5,294 bases of DNA. Origin: JAKANM01 sp964356495 (GTDB lineage: Bacteria; Patescibacteriota; Patescibacteriia; Magasanikbacterales; GWA2-37-8). The notes below the pieces were generated by a model. The model saw nothing but the letters and a program-made list of their open reading frames with translations. It searched no databases and was not told where the DNA came from. The stretch covers positions 1 through 5,294 of the forward strand of contig CAYHHR010000039.1 of the NCBI GenBank assembly GCA_964356495.1, written 5' to 3'. Position 1 is the stretch's first letter. Each line of letters begins with the position of its first letter. Below, piece by piece: positions 1 through 5,294 of the stretch. The translations under genes and the position numbers were made by a program.

Positions 1-692
1 AGCGCCTGCTCCATCACCGGGACAACGCCGGCGGTCGAGAGCGTTATTTTTGTTTCGCCGATGTCAGTATTTTTTAAAATTACGTTTAGGGCGCGTTTTA
101 CATGTTCATAATTTAACAGCGGTTCTCCCTGGCCCATGAGGACGATGTTGTTGATCCTAGAATTTTCCTTTGCCAGGATTCGCTGGCAATATCGAATCTG
201 GTCAATAATTTCCTCGGCGGAAAGATTTCGCTTGAAACCAGCTCTGCCGGTCGCGCAAAAGACACAGCGCATCGGACAACCGGCTTGGGAGGATATGCAA
301 ATTGTGTACCTATCAGATGTCGTCGGCAACTCCTCCGGCCTGAGGGCCACCTCCTCTTGGTAAGAGGAGGACATCATTGTCCCCCTCTGCCTGAGAGGGG
401 GTTCAGGGGGAGTGGGAGTTTCCTTTTTATTTGTGCGTCCCATTATTACCGTTTCAATAAATTTACCGTCCTGTAATTTAAAAAGAATTTTTCTGGTATT
501 ATCCAGCTTGCTGGTGAGAAGCGTGTGAACTTCAAGCGATAGCCATGGAATATCTTTGAGTTTTTCTCGGAGTTCAACTGGCAAAGTAGTGATTGCTTCG
601 TAGCTATTTATTGAGACATCAAACCAAGCCTTCTCGATTTGTTTTTGGCGATAGGCTGGTTCCGCTATTAGAATTTCAGATAGCTTGGACAT
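1..692 (-). CDS. rlmN: Dual-specificity 23S rRNA/tRNA adenine-C2 methyltransferase RlmN (N-terminal part, cut by window edge)
   Basis: Radical-SAM enzyme that in its family methylates C2 of A2503 in 23S rRNA and A37 of some tRNAs, tuning peptidyl-transferase fidelity. I translated 230 codons from the ATG at 692-690 (MSKLSEILI...); the frame stays open to the window edge. Residues 1-85 form the helical N-terminal accessory domain. The [4Fe-4S]/SAM motif CX3CX2C is C139, C143, C146 within CISSQAGCPMRCVFCATG, followed by the GFKRNL segment, the SAM-binding motif MGQGEPLLN (186-194) and ITLSTAGVVP near the edge. These match the RlmN pattern. The methyl-carrying C-terminal cysteine lies outside the window; about 60% of the usual 340-380 residues is visible. 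The start is 2 bp after the ABC transporter stop, so the two are probably co-transcribed and perhaps translationally coupled; only a weak GAAGAA precedes it. Oddity: about 40 extra residues (roughly 87-127, Pro/Ser/Glu-rich) come from a palindromic DNA insertion. The paralogue Cfr is less likely given the housekeeping context and close RlmN-like motifs. Confidence 0.93.
   Translation of the reverse strand, partial: MSKLSEILIAEPAYRQKQIEKAWFDVSINSYEAITTLPVELREKLKDIPWLSLEVHTLLTSKLDNTRKILFKLQDGKFIETVIMGRTNKKETPTPPEPPLRQRGTMMSSSYQEEVALRPEELPTTSDRYTICISSQAGCPMRCVFCATGRAGFKRNLSAEEIIDQIRYCQRILAKENSRINNIVLMGQGEPLLNYEHVKRALNVILKNTDIGETKITLSTAGVVPVMEQA
350..416 (-). repeat. Composite palindromic element inserted in frame in rlmN
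   Basis: Two perfect hairpins lie side by side inside the rlmN reading frame. One has 9-bp arms CCTCCTCTT (350-358) and AAGAGGAGG (362-370) with a 3-nt loop. The other has 8-bp arms CCCCCTCT (381-388) and AGAGGGGG (394-401) with a 5-nt loop. A C-rich flank reaches about 416 (read on the minus strand as CCCACTCCCCCTGAAC). The frame stays open through both, adding a low-complexity Pro/Thr/Ser/Glu segment between the IETVIMGR strand and the TICISSQAGC strand. In other RlmN proteins this linker is only a few residues long. The outer boundaries are estimates. No transposase or clear target-site duplication is visible, so I call this a non-autonomous palindromic repeat rather than an insertion sequence. 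Confidence 0.75.
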
Positions 693-694
693 AA

Positions 695-2521
695 TTATTC
701 TTCGATATCCGCTTCTTTTTGAGAGATGAGAGTATTCTCCGTATCATTTTCATCGTCACCGCTGATAAATCCCCCGGCCTGGATTTTCCAAAGGTTGCTA
801 TAGGTTCCGTGTGATCTTTGTAGAAGTTCAGCGTGCGTACCATCCTCGATAATTTTTCCTTTGTCCACCACGATGATTCGATCCATCTTCATGATGGTTG
901 AAAGGCGATGTGCGATCACGATGACGGTCTTGTCTTTCATTAGGGTGGTAAGAGCCTCCTGGATCAGCTGTTCGGATTCTGAATCGAGGCTGGAGGTAGC
1001 TTCATCAAGCACTAGGATTGGCGCGTTTCGAAGGATTGCTCTAGCGATAGCTACACGCTGGCGTTCCCCGCCCGATAGTTTGATTCCTCGTTCGCCGACG
1101 TATGTGCCATATTTTTCCGGTAATTCAGAAATAAATTCATGGCAACGAGCTAATCTCGAAGCCAGAATTACTTCGTCGTCAGAGGCGTCAGGTTTACCGT
1201 AACGGATATTTTCCATGAGCGTTCGATGAAATAAGATCGGGTCCTGTGGCACTAAGCTAATATTTTGCCACAGACTTTCTTGAGTCACTGCTGCAATGTT
1301 TTTTCCGTCAATTAAAATTTGACCGCTCGTCAGATCGTACATTCTCATCAGCAATTTAATAATCGTAGTTTTTCCGGAGCCGGAGGAACCTACGAGCGCG
1401 ACCTTCTCCATGGCATTAATCGTCAGATTTAGGTTGGAAATTATTTGTCTTGTTTCGCTGTAATTAAATCCAACGTCAATAAATTCGATTTTACCATCAA
1501 TTGTTTTAAATTCTTTTGCGTTTGGAGCATCTTGAATTTCGATTGGAGTATTTAGGAGGACTGTCATTTCTTCGGCATCGGCCAGACCGGAATATATATG
1601 TCGGATCATTCTTCCAAATCCCCAGGTTTTATCAAAAATAATTCCCACATAGGATTGGATTAACACAAAGTCTCCTACTGTAAGAAGATTTTTTTTCCAA
1701 AGTATTATAGCAAGGTAGATAATTCCTATTTCAAGAGTTACAGCAAAAAAACCTTGCACTGCCTCAATAATGCTATCAAAGTTCCAGGTAAATGAACGAA
1801 GTTTACGTACAATTTCCGCGGCTCCTTTAAATCTATTTATTTCTCTTCCGTAACCGACAAACAACTTAACGTTTTGATTGTTTGTAATGGTGTCTGCGAG
1901 TATTCCCGTCAGTTTTGTTTCCGCGCTGTTTCGCTCAATTTCGTATTTTAATTTGTAATTTGTTAAGATCCAATTGATTGCCATGAATGCCGTTAACCAT
2001 ACGATTATTGCCAAGCAAAAATATATATTTTTTTGACTTAATACGACTATAATAACAGTGAGACTCGTTATAAGCGGGATCAATTCGTTAATTACACGAT
2101 CTGAAATATTTTCATAGGCTCGTGTAAACCAGTTGACGCGTTTTACCAGCGATCCAACAAAATTATTATTGAAATAGGAAAAGGAGTGGCGATGAAGTGC
2201 CGAAAAACAGTAGTTACTCAGGTTGGTTATTGTATTAAGTTGAAGCCGGGTGGACGAGAATGAAATAATTCTGTAACCAACCCAGCGAACAATATCAATT
2301 GCCGCTATTGAAATTAGCACGCTGATTAATGAGGCTGCTATTTCTTGCTTTGACGATGTAGTCGAGAAGAATAAATCAAAAAATTTCTTAAAATAGGTAG
2401 GAATAATTGGTCCAAGAATATTTGTCCCTATTACCGAAAAGACTACAACAAACAAAAGGAATTTGTATTCCCAGCTGTATCTCCAATAGATTTTCAGGGT
2501 TTCCCTGGTGTTATTCTGCAT
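695..2521 (-). CDS. ABC-type multidrug/lipid exporter, fused membrane and ATPase domains (ABCB-like half-transporter)
   Basis: 608-residue type-I ABC exporter of the MsbA/BmrA type, expected to act as a homodimer in the cytoplasmic membrane and export a hydrophobic substrate that the sequence does not identify. The membrane domain spans about residues 20-320, with hydrophobic segments near 21-40, 61-80, 147-162, 166-186 and 255-278. The ATPase domain spans about 343-582: A-loop Y354, Walker A GSSGSGKTT (378-386, K384), Q-loop Q426 in SLVPQDP, signature LSGGERQ (482-488), Walker B ILVLDEATSSLD (502-513, catalytic E507) and H-loop H538 in IAHRLST. All catalytic motifs are intact and the length is normal for the family. 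Residues 586-608 form an acidic, likely disordered tail. The ATG at 2521 is supported by a promoter ending just upstream, and the next residues MQNNTRETLKIYW fit a cytosolic elbow helix. No strong Shine-Dalgarno is present (GGGA only 4 nt upstream). The membrane-domain half looks clearly A+T-richer than the atp genes. rlmN follows after 2 bp. Confidence 0.95.
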   Translation of the reverse strand: MQNNTRETLKIYWRYSWEYKFLLFVVVFSVIGTNILGPIIPTYFKKFFDLFFSTTSSKQEIAASLISVLISIAAIDIVRWVGYRIISFSSTRLQLNTITNLSNYCFSALHRHSFSYFNNNFVGSLVKRVNWFTRAYENISDRVINELIPLITSLTVIIVVLSQKNIYFCLAIIVWLTAFMAINWILTNYKLKYEIERNSAETKLTGILADTITNNQNVKLFVGYGREINRFKGAAEIVRKLRSFTWNFDSIIEAVQGFFAVTLEIGIIYLAIILWKKNLLTVGDFVLIQSYVGIIFDKTWGFGRMIRHIYSGLADAEEMTVLLNTPIEIQDAPNAKEFKTIDGKIEFIDVGFNYSETRQIISNLNLTINAMEKVALVGSSGSGKTTIIKLLMRMYDLTSGQILIDGKNIAAVTQESLWQNISLVPQDPILFHRTLMENIRYGKPDASDDEVILASRLARCHEFISELPEKYGTYVGERGIKLSGGERQRVAIARAILRNAPILVLDEATSSLDSESEQLIQEALTTLMKDKTVIVIAHRLSTIMKMDRIIVVDKGKIIEDGTHAELLQRSHGTYSNLWKIQAGGFISGDDENDTENTLISQKEADIEE

Positions 2522-2530
2522 AGAATCCCA

Positions 2531-2559
2531 ATTCTACACCAGTTTTATGACCACGTCAA
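2531..2559 (-). promoter_or_regulatory. Sigma70-type promoter for the ABC transporter-rlmN unit
   Basis: On the minus strand, -35 TTGACG (2559-2554) and -10 TAGAAT (2536-2531) are separated by exactly 17 bp. Each hexamer differs from consensus at one position. The predicted transcription start is about base 2524, only about 3 nt before the ATG at 2521, so the message would be leaderless or nearly so. This agrees with the absence of a good Shine-Dalgarno. A small inverted repeat, CAAAG/CTTTG (2557-2561 and 2565-2569), overlaps the upstream edge of the -35 box and could be an operator or chance. Confidence 0.68.
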
Positions 2560-2569
2560 AGCTACTTTG

Positions 2570-2599
2570 TCCCGCGAACGGGATCCCGCTAGCGCGGGA
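2570..2599. repeat. GC-rich palindromic element spanning the atpC stop codon
   Basis: Outer arms TCCCGCG (2570-2576) and CGCGGGA (2593-2599) are perfect 7-bp inverted repeats. They enclose a perfect 10-bp palindrome, CGGGATCCCG (2579-2588). As RNA on the minus strand it can instead fold as two successive hairpins, CCCGC-GCTA-GCGGG and TCCCG-TTCG-CGGGA, the latter with a UUCG tetraloop. It covers the last codons and TAG stop of atpC. It could end or slow ATP-operon transcription, but no U-run follows, so it is not a standard intrinsic terminator. It may equally be a dispersed REP-like element or protect the 3' end of the mRNA. Confidence 0.7.
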
Positions 2600-3008
2600 G
2601 TATCTTGCGATATTTGTTGGCGACGCGCAGGCGAGCAAGTTCTTTTTCAATCTTGGATTGGAGGGCGGCGTAGTCAACATCTTCGTGATGTCTCGCTTCG
2701 GACATAAGTTTGGCGGCTCGGTCATGCGCTTCCTCCGCTTTGGTGAGATCGATTTGATGAGCATGTTCGGCGGTGTCGGCCAGGATAACCACTGAGCCGT
2801 CTTCTCGAATTTCGACAAATCCGCCAGAGACTGCCAAACTAAATTCTTCGCCGCCTTTTTTGTAGCGGAGCTCACCCGGCTTTAGAACCGTGATGAGAGG
2901 AATGTGGTTGGGTAAGACGGTAATCTCCCCGGCTTCAGTCGGCAGAGTAACCTGCTGGACATCGTCAGAGGAAACAACTTTCTCTGGAGTGATGATTTGG
3001 AATTTCAT
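2589..3008 (-). CDS. atpC: F1Fo ATP synthase epsilon subunit
   Basis: 139 residues, the usual length for epsilon. This subunit joins gamma to the c-ring in the central stalk, and its C-terminal helices can inhibit ATP hydrolysis. Residues 1-86 show the N-terminal beta-sandwich pattern, with typical segments MKFQIITPEKVVSSDDVQQV, PTEAGEITVLPNHIPLIT and LAVSGGFVEIREDGSVVILAD. Residues 90-136 are charged and helical (DLTKAEEAHDRAAKLMS..., ELARLRVANKYRK), the two-helix C-terminal domain. It follows atpD as in the standard operon order. No Shine-Dalgarno is seen before the ATG at 3008: the bases upstream are the end of a 9-bp repeat array. The final residues (LPR) and TAG stop lie in a GC-rich palindrome, so the end of the protein may have been supplied by that element. 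Confidence 0.95.
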   Translation of the reverse strand: MKFQIITPEKVVSSDDVQQVTLPTEAGEITVLPNHIPLITVLKPGELRYKKGGEEFSLAVSGGFVEIREDGSVVILADTAEHAHQIDLTKAEEAHDRAAKLMSEARHHEDVDYAALQSKIEKELARLRVANKYRKILPR

Positions 3009-3016
3009 ATTACGTA

Positions 3017-3094
3017 GTCTATAAAGTCTATCAAGTCTATAATGTCTATAAAGTCACGACTTTACGGACTTTAAGGACTTTCGACATTATGGAC
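3017..3094. repeat. Two opposed arrays of a 9-bp repeat filling the atpD-atpC gap
   Basis: On the plus strand GTC recurs every 9 bp at 3017, 3026, 3035, 3044 and 3053, within units like TATAAAGTC. After a 2-bp centre (AC, 3056-3057) the same unit runs in reverse, with GAC at 3058, 3067, 3076, 3083 and 3092 (spacings 9, 9, 7, 9). Consensus on the minus strand is GACTTTATA, with variable last two bases. The arms of about 39 and 37 bp are complementary over much of their length, so the atpD-atpC transcript could fold into a long imperfect hairpin. The array takes up nearly the whole gap, from just after the atpD stop to just before the atpC start. Confidence 0.88.
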
Positions 3095-3096
3095 TT

Positions 3097-4467
<1,371 letters not shown>

Positions 4468-4486
4468 ATTCTATGTATTAAATATT

Positions 4487-5294
4487 TTATTCCAACGCCG
4501 CCGCGCCGCCGACGATCTCGGAAATTTCTTGCGTGATCGAAGCTTGGCGAGCTTTGTTAAATGAATATTGCAGTTCTTTAATAATATCTTTGGCAGAATC
4601 AGAGGCGTTGCGCATGGCGATCATTCGTGAGCTATGTTCTGAGGCGTCGGATTCCAAAATTGTTTGGTAAACCTGCATTTCAACGAGGCGCGGGAGCAGA
4701 ACGTCCAGCACCGACCTTGGGTCCGGCTCGAATTTATAGCCGTAGGAGGAGGTCGTTTTGGCTTCCTCCCCTTTCCAAGAGGAAGTTAGGTGGGGTTTGC
4801 CATCCTCTGCGTTTTCCAGCGGTAAAATTTGTTTAATTTTTGGAGATTGTTTTAATGGGGAAACAAAGTCCGTATAAGCGACCATCACTAGATCATATTT
4901 TCCATTAATATAATCCTTGATCGCGAGTTGCGCCATCGGCAGAATTTCGCTGATCTTGGTTGTAAGATCTAATTTATCAAATTCCGCTACCACCTTATGT
5001 CCAAATTTGTGGTAGATTTTTTTTCCTTGGCGGCCGGTTAGAAAAATATCAATGTCAACTTTTGTTTTACCTTTGGCGGCGGTGATGAATTCGTGTACCG
5101 CCTGCAGGAGGCGGCTGCTAAATCCGCCGGCGAGGCCGCGATTGCTGGTGATAAGTATCACGGCAATATTTTTAACTTCGCGCTTAGCCAGCAACGGATG
5201 AAGCGAGAGATCGGTTTTTTTCGCGATCTCGGTCCACATTTCCCAAGAGAGATTGGAATAGCTGCGGGTAGCGACAACTTTGCCAACCGCTCGT
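4487..5294 (-). CDS. atpG: F1Fo ATP synthase gamma subunit (N-terminus cut by window edge)
   Basis: Gamma is the central rotor shaft of F1, coupling c-ring rotation to the beta subunits. 268 complete codons are visible and the frame runs off the window at 5294. The Met at 5239 is internal: upstream codons read RAVGKVVATRSYSNLS, consistent with the long N-terminal coiled-coil helix, of which about 25 residues are probably missing. The core Rossmann-like domain includes IAVILITSNRGLAGGFSSRL. The C-terminal helix that pairs in the coiled coil is complete, with SEHSSRMIAMRNASDSAKD and FNKARQASITQEISEIVGGA, then ALE and a TAA stop. Oddity: visible residues 166-183 (KPHLTSSWKGEEAKTTSS) are encoded by an in-frame palindromic element, in a loop between the core domain and the C-terminal helix. 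atpD follows 19 bp later, as in standard atp operons. Confidence 0.95.
   Translation of the reverse strand, partial: RAVGKVVATRSYSNLSWEMWTEIAKKTDLSLHPLLAKREVKNIAVILITSNRGLAGGFSSRLLQAVHEFITAAKGKTKVDIDIFLTGRQGKKIYHKFGHKVVAEFDKLDLTTKISEILPMAQLAIKDYINGKYDLVMVAYTDFVSPLKQSPKIKQILPLENAEDGKPHLTSSWKGEEAKTTSSYGYKFEPDPRSVLDVLLPRLVEMQVYQTILESDASEHSSRMIAMRNASDSAKDIIKELQYSFNKARQASITQEISEIVGGAAALE
4745..4798 (-). repeat. Small palindromic element inserted in frame in atpG
   Basis: A 54-bp (18-codon) stretch inside atpG, compositionally unlike its surroundings. Its core (4762-4785) has perfect 7-bp DNA arms, CTTCCTC and GAGGAAG. In the minus-strand RNA the stem reaches 9 bp (CUUCCUCUU with GGGAGGAAG, two G-U pairs) around a GGAAAG loop. 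The core is preceded in transcription by a C-rich run (ACCCCACCTAA) and followed by an A-rich spacer and CCTCCTCC. This order (C-rich leader, hairpin, spacer, CCTCCTC) matches the element in rlmN. The boundaries are approximate. Confidence 0.68.

Noticed and set aside
136..476. Plus-strand short frames opposite rlmN
   Set aside because: They are antisense to a confidently identified gene, and their apparent openness comes partly from the C/G-rich palindromic insertion.
2557..2599. Intrinsic terminator at the end of the ATP synthase operon
   Set aside because: Stable hairpins are present, but no run of U follows on the minus strand; the next bases are ACAAAG. I list it as a palindromic repeat instead.
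2534..2875. Minus-strand 113-codon frame overlapping atpC
   Set aside because: It is an out-of-frame overlap with the well-identified epsilon subunit and has no protein signature.
3017..3094. CRISPR array
   Set aside because: The 9-bp units are contiguous, without spacers of normal length, and the array inverts at its centre.
4468..4496. Promoter-like TTGGAA-16 bp-TAGAAT just before atpD
   Set aside because: The -10-like box directly abuts the ATG, so transcription would start inside the gene. The sequence is simply A+T-rich gap within a conserved operon.

Overview
All five genes in this window lie on the minus strand. Read in the direction of transcription (high to low coordinates) they are the 3' part of atpG (F1 gamma), atpD (F1 beta), atpC (F1 epsilon), a type-I ABC half-transporter, and the 5' part of rlmN (23S rRNA/tRNA adenine-C2 methyltransferase). 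Both ends of the window cut through a gene. No stretch longer than about 90 bases lacks a gene, and I see no RNA gene, CRISPR array, transposase or phage gene.

The order gamma-beta-epsilon is the normal tail of a bacterial F1Fo ATP synthase operon. No taxonomic marker is decisive. The compact layout, the lack of Shine-Dalgarno sequences, the style of the proteins and, most of all, the small GC-rich palindromes and short AAAGTC/GACTTT arrays suggest a Patescibacteria (Candidate Phyla Radiation, Parcubacteria-like) genome. This is an inference. Stops are TAA (atpG, atpD, ABC) and TAG (atpC). No in-frame TGA is read through, so nothing suggests a recoded UGA.

Region by region: 5294-4487 atpG, with a 54-bp hairpin-forming element inserted in frame; a 19-bp gap; 4467-3097 atpD; an 88-bp gap filled almost entirely by two opposed arrays of a 9-bp repeat; 3008-2589 atpC, whose last codons and stop lie inside a GC-rich palindrome; a 67-bp gap holding that palindrome and a good sigma70-type promoter placed so that the next message would start almost at its ATG; 2521-695 ABC transporter; a 2-bp gap; 692-1 rlmN, carrying a second, larger in-frame palindromic insertion just before its radical-SAM cysteine motif.

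The three ATP synthase subunits form the rotary catalytic head and stalk. The ABC transporter and rlmN look like a separate two-gene unit transcribed from its own promoter. The most notable signal is that small palindromic elements have colonised this housekeeping locus, both between genes and inside reading frames. They add loops to AtpG and RlmN while keeping the frame, much as Rickettsia palindromic elements do.
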